From CAZKRU01 sp964555235 (GTDB lineage: Bacteria > Verrucomicrobiota > Verrucomicrobiia > Methylacidiphilales > CAMAQI01), in the NCBI GenBank assembly GCA_964555235.1, contig CAZKRU010000070.1, positions 1-23,400 of the forward strand: a stretch of 23,400 bases of DNA, given 5' to 3'. The position numbers and the translations under genes were made by a program. Position 1 is the stretch's first letter. Each line of letters opens with the position of its first letter. The notes under the pieces are model-generated. The model made no database searches, was not told the DNA's origin, and saw only the letters and a program-made list of their open reading frames with translations. This document shows positions 14,730-21,784 of this stretch, piece after piece.

Positions 14730-15083
14730 ATGATTCGATTTTACGAATACGCCAAGTGCTCGACTTGCCGCGATGCGGGAAAGTTTCTGGAAAGTCATGG
14801 GGTTCATTTTGAGCGGATTCCGATTCGTGAGACGCCGCCCTCCAAGGCCGAGCTCAAAAAGATGCTCGGAGCTTATCATGGAGAAATTCGCCGGCTTTTT
14901 AATACTTCGGGAATGGATTACAAGGCGATGGGGATGAAGGATCGGTTGCCGAAATTGTCCGAAGCGGAAGCCTTGGAGTTGCTTTCAAAAAATGGAAATC
15001 TCATCAAACGTCCGTTTGTCTTGACCGAAAAAGGGGGGATCGTTGGATTTCGTGAAGCCGATTGGAAAACACTTTTTAAGTAG
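14730..15083 (+). CDS. Spx/MgsR/ArsC-family thioredoxin-fold protein
   Basis: This 117-residue single-domain protein starts MIRFYEYAKCSTCRDAGKFL, with Cys10 and Cys13 forming the CxxC of the Spx/ArsC family. It continues with FNTSGMDYK (about 57-65) and LIKRPFVL with Arg94-Pro95 (cis-proline loop), both characteristic of the family. Members act either as glutaredoxin-dependent arsenate reductases or as RNA-polymerase-binding redox regulators (Spx). The CxxC and absence of other arsenic genes make a redox or regulatory role as likely as arsenate reduction. The ATG at 14730 has no clear ribosome binding site, since an operator-like repeat ends 3 nt upstream. It is divergent from the LacI-family gene and convergent with a glycosyltransferase. 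Confidence 0.85.
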   Translation: MIRFYEYAKCSTCRDAGKFLESHGVHFERIPIRETPPSKAELKKMLGAYHGEIRRLFNTSGMDYKAMGMKDRLPKLSEAEALELLSKNGNLIKRPFVLTEKGGIVGFREADWKTLFK

Positions 15084-15096
15084 GGTAGAACGACTG

Positions 15097-15202
15097 ATTG
15101 TCTCTGAGGAATGCAGGAAGTCAGGAATGGAATTCTCCGGGTTGTTGGCGGCTCAGTCATTTAGCATCTTAACCAAAAACTCCTGTATTCCTCAGAGAAA
15201 AT
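15097..15202. repeat. MITE-like element with 22-bp terminal inverted repeats
   Basis: The left arm (15097-15118, core TCTCTGAGGAATGCAGGA) and right arm (15181-15202, core TCCTGTATTCCTCAGAGA) are inverted repeats matching at 20 of 22 positions around a 62-bp centre. The element fills almost the whole gap between convergent genes and ends 2 bases before the glycosyltransferase stop. No obvious target-site duplication is seen. A large terminator-like stem is the alternative reading. Confidence 0.5.
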
Positions 15203-15204
15203 TC

Positions 15205-16209
15205 TTAGCTTTCTTCGAGGAGCATCTTTCGGATCCAGTGCTGAATTTTCGGCGAACTTTGGTAGGTGTTCCAAATGAATTGCTGAAGTCCTTGCGGCAG
15301 GAGCGATCCGTAGCAGGCGATGAGTTTGGCTTTGGGATGAAGTGGGCCTTTGGTTTTGAGCTGCTGCAGGTATTCCTTCCCGGCGCGTCGTCCTTGCTCG
15401 CGAAAGGTGTATTGCAGATAAAAAAGGGACAAAGCTTGAAGGCATTGATCAATTTGATTTTCCCAGAAAACGCGATCAGGACGCGATTGAACAAGCTCGT
15501 GAGTTCTTAATCCTTCGAGCGCACTTCGACTGAGGGCCGCGCTTTGTTGAATGGCATGCACGCCGTTGGATTCGTGAAGGACCGATTCGAAGAGAATTTC
15601 CGGGAGGTAGGCGACATCCGCTTGCAGCGCCAACCCGACGGTAAAGGCGAAATCCTCGCTCACGGCATCGTACCAGCCGAGACGCTCTCCGAGTTCGCGA
15701 CGATAGAAGGAGGCGGTCTTGTGATTGCGGGGATACCCTCCCTCGTTGGTCAGGACTCCTCGTGCGTAGGCTTCGCCTGAAACGATTTCGCGGTTGCTGA
15801 AAAAGGAGTTGTCGATTTGATTAATGGACGTTTGTTTTCGCTCATCGAGAGTCACGTAGGCGGTGTAGAGACTGCCGACGTGGGGGTGAGTTTCCATCCA
15901 CTCGTAACCGCGGCGAAGGAATCCGGGGCGAATCCGATCATCGTCATCCAGTTTAAAGAGATAGCGTCCGGTCGCGTGACGTGCGGCGCAACTCCAATTC
16001 GCCGGTTTTGAGGAGGGGAGCGGTTTTCGGTGATAGAAAATTCGCGTGTCATTGAACGTGCGCGCGACGGATTCACCGGAGCCGGATTCGGAGTCGTCGG
16101 AAATCACGATTTCAAAATCATCAAAATCATTTTTTAAAACGCTCAGAATCGCCAGGCGCAATCGCTCCGGGCGGTCATGGGTTGGAATCAACACCGAAAC
16201 AGCAGGCAT
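15205..16209 (-). CDS. Family 2 (GT-A) glycosyltransferase
   Basis: This 334-residue enzyme has an N-terminal nucleotide-sugar-binding domain: PAVSVLIPTHDRPERLRLAI (2-21), FEIVISDDSESGSGE (about 32-46), and a metal-binding acidic run LDDDDR (Asp88-Asp91) after GRYLFK. A later SEDFAFTVGLALQADVAYLP block carries the usual (E)D acidic pair. It probably transfers a sugar from a nucleotide donor to a cell-surface polysaccharide or lipid; the substrate is not predictable. No membrane segment is evident, so it is cytoplasmic or peripheral. The ATG at 16209 is preferred over an in-frame TTG at 16218 because MPAVSVLIPTHDR is the standard family N-terminus. It stands alone, convergent with the Spx/ArsC-like gene and divergent from ffh. 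Confidence 0.88.
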   Translation of the reverse strand: MPAVSVLIPTHDRPERLRLAILSVLKNDFDDFEIVISDDSESGSGESVARTFNDTRIFYHRKPLPSSKPANWSCAARHATGRYLFKLDDDDRIRPGFLRRGYEWMETHPHVGSLYTAYVTLDERKQTSINQIDNSFFSNREIVSGEAYARGVLTNEGGYPRNHKTASFYRRELGERLGWYDAVSEDFAFTVGLALQADVAYLPEILFESVLHESNGVHAIQQSAALSRSALEGLRTHELVQSRPDRVFWENQIDQCLQALSLFYLQYTFREQGRRAGKEYLQQLKTKGPLHPKAKLIACYGSLLPQGLQQFIWNTYQSSPKIQHWIRKMLLEES

Positions 16210-16272
16210 GATGCCCAAGAATGCCCCGAGGAGTTCGCAAGGTCAATCGACTAGAAGTGGAGTTTGGGTTTT

Positions 16273-16346
16273 TTTCGCGCAGAGATCGCCGTGCTCGCAG
16301 AGGGTAAAAATGTTTTCTCTGCGGCCTCGGCGAACTCAGCGCGAAA
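16273..16346. repeat. Hairpin repeat, CGCGCAGAG family, copy 2
   Basis: The arms TTTCGCGCAGAGATCGCCG (from 16273) and CGGCGAACTCAGCGCGAAA (to 16346) pair at 17 of 19 positions. A second block CGCAGAG (16296-16302) / CTCTGCG (16317-16323) lies nearer the loop. The copy sits in the 219-bp gap between the glycosyltransferase and ffh. It resembles 1017-1082 and 21785-21835. No T-run follows on either strand, so it is unlikely to terminate transcription here. Confidence 0.65.
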
Positions 16347-16378
16347 GAATGGATTTGGATTTTCCTGCGATTCGATTC

Positions 16379-16407
16379 TTGCCCGCGTCGGGATCTCGCG
16401 CTATCGC
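16379..16407 (+). promoter_or_regulatory. Weak promoter candidate of the ffh operon
   Basis: TTGCCC (16379-16384) and TATCGC (16402-16407) are 17 bp apart. The -10 is poor, but spacing and position (22 bp before the ffh ATG) are suitable. A GGAG at 16420-16423, 5 nt before the ATG, is the ribosome binding site. Confidence 0.3.
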
Positions 16408-16428
16408 TGAAAGGCTCATGGAGTGCTT

Positions 16429-17751
16429 ATGACGAATTTACTGGCAGAAAAGTTGCAATCAGTTTTCAAAACCCTGCGGGGTTACGGAAAGCTGACGGAG
16501 AGTAATATTGCCGACGCCGTACGTGAGGTTCGTCTGGCGTTGTTGGCGGCGGATGTGAATTATCAAGTCGCCCGCGAGATTTGCGATCAGGTGAAGCAGA
16601 AGTGTCTCGGCGAGGAGACCTTGGCGTCGATTCGGCCGGGGGATCAATTCATCAAGATTTGTCATGACGAACTCATTGCCCGGTTTTCAGCGGGGAGTCG
16701 TGACCTAAATCCGGATCGCCCTCTCCGAATTTTGCTCTGTGGTCTGAACGGATCGGGAAAAACGACGAGCGCGGCGAAGCTGGCAGCCTGGTTTCGGAAG
16801 CAGAAGGACGAAGTCTTGCTCGTGGCGGGCGATCTGGCGCGTCCGGCGGCGATCAAGCAATTGCAGACGTTGGGAGAACAGATTGGGGTTCCGGTATTGA
16901 CCTACCCGGGGGAGACCTCGGTGGCGACCGTTGCGAAAAAAGCGAGGGAAGAGGCCTATGAGCGTCGCACACGGATTTTGATTTTTGATGCGGCGGGGCG
17001 ATTGGATGTTGATGATTCGCTTTTGGCCGAGCTGGAAGAAGTGGCCAAAGTTTTAGAGCCTCAGGAGACGTTATTGGTGGCGGATGCGGCGACCGGTCAG
17101 ACGGCGGTGAAAGTCGCAGAAGCCTTTCGGGCGCGGGTTTCACTGACCGGATTTGTCCTTTCAAAATGTGACGCCGATGCGCGGGGAGGGGCGGCGTTAT
17201 CGCTCCTACATGCGACGGGATGTCCGATTAAATTTTTGGGAACAGGTGAAAAACCGGACGCGCTGGAGGTCTTTATGCCTGAGCGTGTCGTTGGGCGTTT
17301 GCTCGGGATGGGAGACGTCATTGGGCTGGTTCAGAAGGCTCAAGAGGAGTTGGATTTTGCGACAGGAGCCCGGTTGGAGGAGAAGATTCGTCGTAACCAG
17401 TTTGACTTGCAGGACTTTGTGGATCAGATGCGATTTATGAAGAAATTGGGACCCCTGCAAAATCTGCTTGGCATGATCCCCGGAATGTCTACTGTGGACC
17501 TTTCGTCGATTGACGAAAAACGAACCCGAAGGGTCGAAGCGATTGTTCTGTCGATGACGTCTCAGGAGCGGCGAAAGCCGGATCTTTTGAACGCGCGTCG
17601 TCGGCAACGGATTGCAAAAGGAAGTGGGACCTCTGTCACGGAGGTGAACGACCTGGTGAGACGCTTTGAAGAGATGAAAAAAATGATGCAGAAGATGTTT
17701 CGGGGCGGTAACCCGGAAAAGATGCTGCAACGGATGATGAGCCGAAAATAA
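16429..17751 (+). CDS. ffh: Signal recognition particle protein Ffh
   Basis: Ffh binds 4.5S RNA and signal peptides and delivers ribosomes to FtsY at the membrane. The 440 residues show an N-domain (1-95), then a GTPase domain with G1 GLNGSGKT (105-112), GDLARPAAIKQLQ (about 134-146), G3 DAAGR (187-191), G4 SKCD (245-248), ARGGAAL and GTGEKPDALEVF. The methionine-rich M domain (about 300-440) includes MKKLGPLQNLLGMIPG, ARRRQRIAKGSGTSVTEVN and MKKMMQKMF. Usual Ffh proteins have DTAGR and TKxDGDARGG, so this copy differs at G3 (Thr to Ala), G4 (TKxD to SKCD) and the Gly after it (Ala). The ATG at 16429 has GGAG 5 nt upstream and is preferred over GTG at 16423. It heads the rpsP-trmD-rplS operon. 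Confidence 0.95.
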   Translation: MTNLLAEKLQSVFKTLRGYGKLTESNIADAVREVRLALLAADVNYQVAREICDQVKQKCLGEETLASIRPGDQFIKICHDELIARFSAGSRDLNPDRPLRILLCGLNGSGKTTSAAKLAAWFRKQKDEVLLVAGDLARPAAIKQLQTLGEQIGVPVLTYPGETSVATVAKKAREEAYERRTRILIFDAAGRLDVDDSLLAELEEVAKVLEPQETLLVADAATGQTAVKVAEAFRARVSLTGFVLSKCDADARGGAALSLLHATGCPIKFLGTGEKPDALEVFMPERVVGRLLGMGDVIGLVQKAQEELDFATGARLEEKIRRNQFDLQDFVDQMRFMKKLGPLQNLLGMIPGMSTVDLSSIDEKRTRRVEAIVLSMTSQERRKPDLLNARRRQRIAKGSGTSVTEVNDLVRRFEEMKKMMQKMFRGGNPEKMLQRMMSRK

Positions 17752-17773
17752 TTTTCGGCGGAGAAAGGAACTG

Positions 17774-18019
17774 ATGGCATTAACGATTCGTTTGCGCCGC
17801 GAAGGAACGACGGATAAACCGTTCTATCGCATTGTGGTGGCGGACAAGAAGAGCCCGCGCGACGGGAAATTTTTGGAACTGCTGGGAACGTATGACCCGA
17901 AGAAAGCCGGGCAAAATTACGCGGTGAAGCTCGATCGGGCGGATCACTGGATCAAGAACGGAGCACGTCCCTCGGAGACGGTCGGTTCGATCCTGAAGAA
18001 AGCGCGTAAGGCGGCTTAA
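17774..18019 (+). CDS. rpsP: 30S ribosomal protein S16
   Basis: This 81-residue protein of the small ribosomal subunit is involved in 16S rRNA folding. MALTIRLRREGTTDKPFYRI, then VVADKKSPRDGKFLELLGTY and DPKK, is the standard bS16 N-terminus, and the ADHWIKNGARPSETV segment completes it. Length is normal. An AAAGGA ribosome binding site precedes the ATG. It is 22 nt after ffh and 9 nt before khpA, in the conserved ffh-rpsP-khpA-trmD-rplS order. Confidence 0.97.
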   Translation: MALTIRLRREGTTDKPFYRIVVADKKSPRDGKFLELLGTYDPKKAGQNYAVKLDRADHWIKNGARPSETVGSILKKARKAA

Positions 18020-18028
18020 GGGACCGGT

Positions 18029-18262
18029 ATGCGGCACTTTCTTGACTTCGTTTTGCGTCGTCTGGTGGAAAATCCGGATGATGTGGACGTGCGAGAGATG
18101 GCGGCAGAGGGAGGGTTGACGTTCTACGTGACCCTGCATCCCGATGATGTGGGCAAAGTGATCGGCAAAGGGGGGCGGACGATCGGAGCAATCCGAAATC
18201 TGCTCAACGCGGCGATGACGAAGCCGGATCAACGGGTGGTGGTGAAGATTTGCGAACCGTGA
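18029..18262 (+). CDS. khpA: KH-domain RNA-binding protein KhpA
   Basis: This 77-residue protein is a single type II KH domain. The RNA-binding GxxG loop is GKGG (46-49) within VGKVIGKGGRTIGAIRNLLN. KhpA proteins bind RNA, often with KhpB, and influence cell elongation and translation; partners are not in this window. The position between rpsP and trmD is the usual location of the gene. It sits 9 nt after rpsP and 6 nt before trmD, so it is certainly co-transcribed. Confidence 0.93.
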   Translation: MRHFLDFVLRRLVENPDDVDVREMAAEGGLTFYVTLHPDDVGKVIGKGGRTIGAIRNLLNAAMTKPDQRVVVKICEP

Positions 18263-18268
18263 TGACCG

Positions 18269-18949
18269 GTGCGGATTGATGTCATCACGCTCTTTCCGGA
18301 AATTTTGGCAGGATCGGTTCCTGCCAGTATTTTAGGGAGAGCGCAGAGAGAAGCGCGCCTTCGGCTTCATTTGCATCAACTGAGAGAGTACGCGACGGAC
18401 AAGCATCGGATTGTGGATGACCGGCCCTATGGCGGTGGTCCTGGAATGGTGCTGAAGTGCGATCCGATTTTTCGAGCGGTGGAAGCTGTTCAAAAAATGG
18501 AGACGCCGGGAAAGGTGATCTATCTTTCCCCCGGAGGGCGAAAGCTGACCCAAGCGGTCGCCCAAGAGTTCTCGATGGAGTCGCGATTGGTGCTGCTCTG
18601 TGGGCACTACGAAGGGGTCGATGAACGGGTGTGCGAACATCTGGTTCAGGATGAAATTTCAATTGGGGACTATGTTCTCAGTAATGGGGCGGTAGCGGCA
18701 CTGGTGCTGATTGATGCAGTGGTGCGGTTGTTGCCCGGGGTACTGGGAAATGAGGAATCGGCGGGAAACGATTCTTTCAGTCAGGGAATTTTGGAAGGTC
18801 CGCAGTATACGCGGCCGGAAGAATTTCAAGGCTGGCGGGTGCCGGAGATCCTGCTCTCTGGAGACCATGCAAAAATTCGCGCTTGGCGTGAAGAGCAGGG
18901 TCGGTTAAAAACGGCCCGGATAAGACCGGATTTATTTGAGAAAAAATGA
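18269..18949 (+). CDS. trmD: tRNA (guanine-N1-)-methyltransferase
   Basis: TrmD methylates G37 of tRNAs next to the anticodon with S-adenosylmethionine, preventing +1 frameshifts. The 226 residues carry the SPOUT-knot landmarks: DDRPYGGGPGM (50-60), LSPGGRKL, LLCGHYEGVDER (109-120), EISIGDYVLSNG (129-140), PGVLGNEES (146-154) and NDSF, followed by GPQYTRPEEFQGWRVPEILL. The usual SGGE after DYVL is SNGA here, while the other cofactor-knot residues are kept. The start is GTG at 18269, 6 nt after khpA. The rimM gene that normally precedes trmD is absent at this place. Confidence 0.96.
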   Translation: MRIDVITLFPEILAGSVPASILGRAQREARLRLHLHQLREYATDKHRIVDDRPYGGGPGMVLKCDPIFRAVEAVQKMETPGKVIYLSPGGRKLTQAVAQEFSMESRLVLLCGHYEGVDERVCEHLVQDEISIGDYVLSNGAVAALVLIDAVVRLLPGVLGNEESAGNDSFSQGILEGPQYTRPEEFQGWRVPEILLSGDHAKIRAWREEQGRLKTARIRPDLFEKK

Positions 18950-18959
18950 GGAGTAAGTT

Positions 18960-19358
18960 ATGGCGACGAATACGATACTGATCGAAAAGATCGAAGCGGA
19001 ACAGGCACGAAAACTGGAAAAGTTTAACGTGGGAGATTCGGTGAAGGTTCACACCCGCGTGAAAGAAGGCGACAAGGAGCGTATCCAGATTTACGCCGGT
19101 GTCGTGATTTCCCGCCGCGGACGGGGTCATGGTGAAATGTTTACGGTGCGCCGTATCAGCTTCGGAGAAGGCGTCGAGCGTATGTTCCCAGTGAACTCTC
19201 CTCTCGTTGAAAAAGTGGTGGTGGATCGTATTGGATCGACCCGTCGCGCCAAGCTTTACTATATGCGCGGACGTAAGGGGAAAGAAGCGATGGCGGTGAA
19301 GGAAAAGGCATTCGACAAGTCGAAAGCCAAGGCCTCCAAAGCCAAAGCTGCAGCCTAA
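18960..19358 (+). CDS. rplS: 50S ribosomal protein L19
   Basis: L19 sits at the interface of the two ribosomal subunits. The 132-residue protein shows FNVGDSVKVHTRVKEGDKER, IQIYAGVVISRRGRGHGEMF and VRRISFGEGVERMFPVNSPL, then KVVVDRIGSTRRAKLYYMRG, all diagnostic of bL19. The last 25 or so residues are a Lys/Ala-rich extension (KAKASKAKAAA) not found in the 115-residue E. coli protein. A good GAGGAG ribosome binding site precedes the ATG. Confidence 0.97.
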   Translation: MATNTILIEKIEAEQARKLEKFNVGDSVKVHTRVKEGDKERIQIYAGVVISRRGRGHGEMFTVRRISFGEGVERMFPVNSPLVEKVVVDRIGSTRRAKLYYMRGRKGKEAMAVKEKAFDKSKAKASKAKAAA

Positions 19359-19363
19359 AACTC

Positions 19364-19984
19364 ATGGCGCTGACGTGGCAATGGGAAGACCAGGCCCGTC
19401 AGCGCGGGTTTTTGCAGATTGCGGGAATTGACGAAGTCGGCCGCGGTCCTTTGGCTGGCCCGGTGGTTGCGGCAGCCGTGATTCTTCCAGAAGGGTTCAC
19501 GCATCCGCTCCTGAATGATTCCAAAAAATTGACCGCGCTCCGTCGTGCTCAAATTTCGGAGGAGCTTTGTTCTGACGCCAAAATCATTTGGGCGTTGGGA
19601 GAGGCGACGGTCGAGGAAATCGATCGGGTCAATATTTTACAAGCGACTTTTTTGGCGATGCGTCGTGCCGTGGAGAGACTTCAAAGGATTCCCGATTTTG
19701 CCCTGGTGGATGGAAATCAGGATCCCCGTCTCGGACTTCCTGTTCAGACGGTTGTGAAAGGAGACTCCCAATCGCCCTCCATTGCAGCAGCTTCGGTAAT
19801 TGCCAAGCAACATCGTGATTCGTGGATGGATCGCCAGGCGTTGGTGTATCCCGAGTATGGATTTGAAAAACATAAAGGATATGGAACCTCCTATCACCTC
19901 GAAAAACTCAGAAAGCATGGACCGACTCCGCTTCATCGGCGCTCGTTTGCGCCGGTACTTCAATGCGAATTGGCCCTGGGTTGA
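19364..19984 (+). CDS. rnhB: Ribonuclease HII
   Basis: RNase HII removes ribonucleotides from DNA and RNA-DNA hybrids. The 206 residues carry the acidic catalytic set: Asp23-Glu24 in AGIDEVGRGPLAGPVVAAAV, Asp116 in FALVDGN and Asp134 in VVKGDSQSPSIAAASVIAK. The C-terminal block YGFEKHKGYGTSYHLEKLRK and HGPTPLHRRSFAPV matches the bacterial family. It follows rplS by 5 nt. Its last 68 nt also encode the beginning of the next gene in another frame. Confidence 0.96.
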   Translation: MALTWQWEDQARQRGFLQIAGIDEVGRGPLAGPVVAAAVILPEGFTHPLLNDSKKLTALRRAQISEELCSDAKIIWALGEATVEEIDRVNILQATFLAMRRAVERLQRIPDFALVDGNQDPRLGLPVQTVVKGDSQSPSIAAASVIAKQHRDSWMDRQALVYPEYGFEKHKGYGTSYHLEKLRKHGPTPLHRRSFAPVLQCELALG

Positions 19985-20354
19985 TCCCTTTTCGTCCCCG
20001 CAAGCATTGGGGAGATGGGGGGAACGTCAGGCGGCCCGGCATTTGCGCCGGCAGGGGTATAAAATTCTCGTTCGAAATTTTCGAGTGCCCCGAGGAGAAA
20101 TTGATCTGGTTTGCCGCGATGGCTCCTCGCTTGTTTTTGTCGAGGTGAAAACACGTCAAAACGAAGAGAGAAGACGTCCGGCGGAGGCGGTGAATTTTCG
20201 CAAGCGAGAACGAATGCGGCATGCCGCGAAAGCGTATCTTAAATTATTGGATCATCTTCCGCCGTTTACCCATCGACACGATATTGTGGAAATTGTGGCG
20301 ACTCCGAGAAGCAAGCCGGAGATCCGACTTTTGAAGCAGATCGAGATGGGTTAA
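19917..20354 (+). CDS. yraN: UPF0102 / YraN-family nuclease-like protein
   Basis: This 145-residue protein has the YraN core: LGRWGERQAARHLRRQGYKI (about 31-50), then RNFRVPRGEIDLVCRDG and LVFVEVKTRQ. The E-x(n)-D-x(n)-E-x-K arrangement (GEIDLV and FVEVKTR) is that of restriction-endonuclease-like folds, so a nuclease role is suspected, perhaps in DNA repair or recombination, but the family function is unsettled. The ATG at 19917 is chosen because the frame further upstream only shadows rnhB. This gives an N-terminal extension of about 30 basic/aromatic residues before the usual LGxxGE start and a 68-nt overlap with rnhB. It is the last gene of the ffh operon. Confidence 0.85.
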   Translation: MDRLRFIGARLRRYFNANWPWVDPFSSPQALGRWGERQAARHLRRQGYKILVRNFRVPRGEIDLVCRDGSSLVFVEVKTRQNEERRRPAEAVNFRKRERMRHAAKAYLKLLDHLPPFTHRHDIVEIVATPRSKPEIRLLKQIEMG

Positions 20355-20404
20355 TCGGTGGAGCTCTTTCGCCACAGAATACAAAAAGTCTTTACCAGGT
20401 TTTT

Positions 20405-20478
20405 AATCTGGAACTCAGAAACTCAGGTTTATGAAGTATGGGGAATTTTATTTTTCCTGATTTTTTGAGTTCCAGATT
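20405..20478. repeat. Long-armed palindrome between convergent genes
   Basis: Left arm (20405-20427, starting AATCTGGAACTCAGAAA) and right arm (20456-20478, ending GAGTTCCAGATT) are inverted repeats with 2 mismatches in 23, and the outer 13 bp are perfect. The 28-bp centre is AT-rich. It fills the middle of the 130-bp gap between yraN and the methyltransferase gene, ending 7 bp from the latter's stop. It may be a small MITE-like element or a bidirectional terminator. Confidence 0.5.
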
Positions 20479-20484
20479 TGTAAT

Positions 20485-21603
20485 CTATTTCGGTTCCCAA
20501 AGAATTCCAGGAAATTTTTCAAACCGGAGGAAACTGCTTTTGGGTTGAGGGGGATCGACTTGAAGAAGATTGCCTCGTTCGATTTTCATCAGGTCCTTGC
20601 GTTCGGCTTTTTCAAGATGCCGGTGGAGAATCTCGTAACGATGCTTATCGCCATCCGCAGCGCAGCCGATGAAAGCGGTCTTTCCATTCTCTTCTTGAAG
20701 TGGCGAGATGAGGCGAAGTTGCGCGGTGGTTCCGGTTGAAGGAACGAGGGGCTGAGATCCGAGGACAAGGAAACTGAACTTGAGTTCTCGAATGGTGTGA
20801 TAGAGGCGGCGGTTCAGGAATTCCAAAGATTCGGGCGGTTGCCAGATTCGAACTTCGTGACACCAGAACTTTCCATCCTTTCGGAGGGGACAGGCGGCAT
20901 GATGGAGGCAGGGTCCGAGGATGGTCCGTTTTCCTTGTTCGGCAAAATGATCTCGAAGTGTCATCAGGGCGTTGCTGGCGATTTGTGTGGCTGGTTCGAG
21001 AATGAGAAGGATCCCGTTGGGAGTGAGGGAATTGAGGAGTGAGTTGATCCAGGCCGGATCCGGAGTCGTAAAAAGTTCATTAAGGGAGAAGCTCATGACA
21101 ATGAGATCCCATTCGGCTTTTTCGAGCTTGAGATGATGAAGATCCTCTTTCCGACAATTCCATTCAGTATTGCGAGTTTCGCGGACAAGCTTCTGGAGAA
21201 GTTCCAAACTGGGGGAGGATTGGTCCCACGCATGCATCTCTACGGTTTTACCTTCGGACTTCAGACGGTCGTAGATGGCGAGTCCCGAGGCGCCGAGTCC
21301 GCATCCGAGATCGAGTACGCGAACTTTGGGTCCGGGATTCCATTTTCGGAAACGCAGTAACTCATCGAGAGGGTAAAGCGTTCGGGCGTAGGTTTGAGGA
21401 AAATAATAGAGGCCGTAAGCGATGAGAAGATCGGGATCGGTGTCATACGGCTCGACTCCTTCTTTTCGTTCGGTGGTGAAGGTGTCACAAAGCCAGCGAA
21501 CCGCCGGTTGTAGGGTTTCGCACGCGGTCGGAAAATCTTCGACCTTGAGATGACGAAGTGCTAATTGAACCCACCATTGTTCGAGATCAACCGGATACTG
21601 CAT
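20485..21603 (-). CDS. Rsm22-like ribosomal small-subunit methyltransferase
   Basis: This 372-residue protein has an S-adenosylmethionine-binding Rossmann motif, VLDLGCGLGASG (96-107), preceded by YGLYYFPQTYARTLYPLDEL. That upstream stretch matches the Rsm22 family pattern (Y-x2-YFP-x2-Y). A later LILEPATQIAS and PCLHHAACPLRKDGKFWCHE segment supplies Cys232, Cys238 and Cys248, and Cys314 lies further on. In mitochondrial Rsm22/METTL17 a similar four-cysteine set binds a 4Fe-4S cluster. The family associates with the small ribosomal subunit; methylation is not always demonstrated. It is a single minus-strand gene between two repeat-containing gaps. A GAGG lies about 8 nt before the ATG. The family call rests on motif recall and is moderately sure; a generic methyltransferase call is very sure. 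Confidence 0.75.
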   Translation of the reverse strand: MQYPVDLEQWWVQLALRHLKVEDFPTACETLQPAVRWLCDTFTTERKEGVEPYDTDPDLLIAYGLYYFPQTYARTLYPLDELLRFRKWNPGPKVRVLDLGCGLGASGLAIYDRLKSEGKTVEMHAWDQSSPSLELLQKLVRETRNTEWNCRKEDLHHLKLEKAEWDLIVMSFSLNELFTTPDPAWINSLLNSLTPNGILLILEPATQIASNALMTLRDHFAEQGKRTILGPCLHHAACPLRKDGKFWCHEVRIWQPPESLEFLNRRLYHTIRELKFSFLVLGSQPLVPSTGTTAQLRLISPLQEENGKTAFIGCAADGDKHRYEILHRHLEKAERKDLMKIERGNLLQVDPPQPKSSFLRFEKFPGILWEPK

Positions 21604-21784
21604 GCACCATCCTCACCAGAATCAGGGGATCTGCCAAGGGGGAAGTTGGAGGCATTTTTCTCGCGCAGAAAACTTTTCTGAAAGAAAAAGACCTTCCCGC
21701 CGGAGTTGTGATTGGTTTGGTGCGGAGGGCGAAGGTGCGCGCAATCACAGAGGCCTCGGAGGATTGAATTCAGAATTGAAAAAG

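Noticed and set aside
16296..16323. CRISPR-like repeat units in the CGCGCAGAG element
   Set aside because: The units are short, imperfect and self-complementary with no regular spacers; no cas genes are present.
19800..19916. Longer YraN start inside rnhB
   Set aside because: The extra 39 residues only mirror rnhB in another frame and have no family resemblance; the ATG at 19917 is more sensible.
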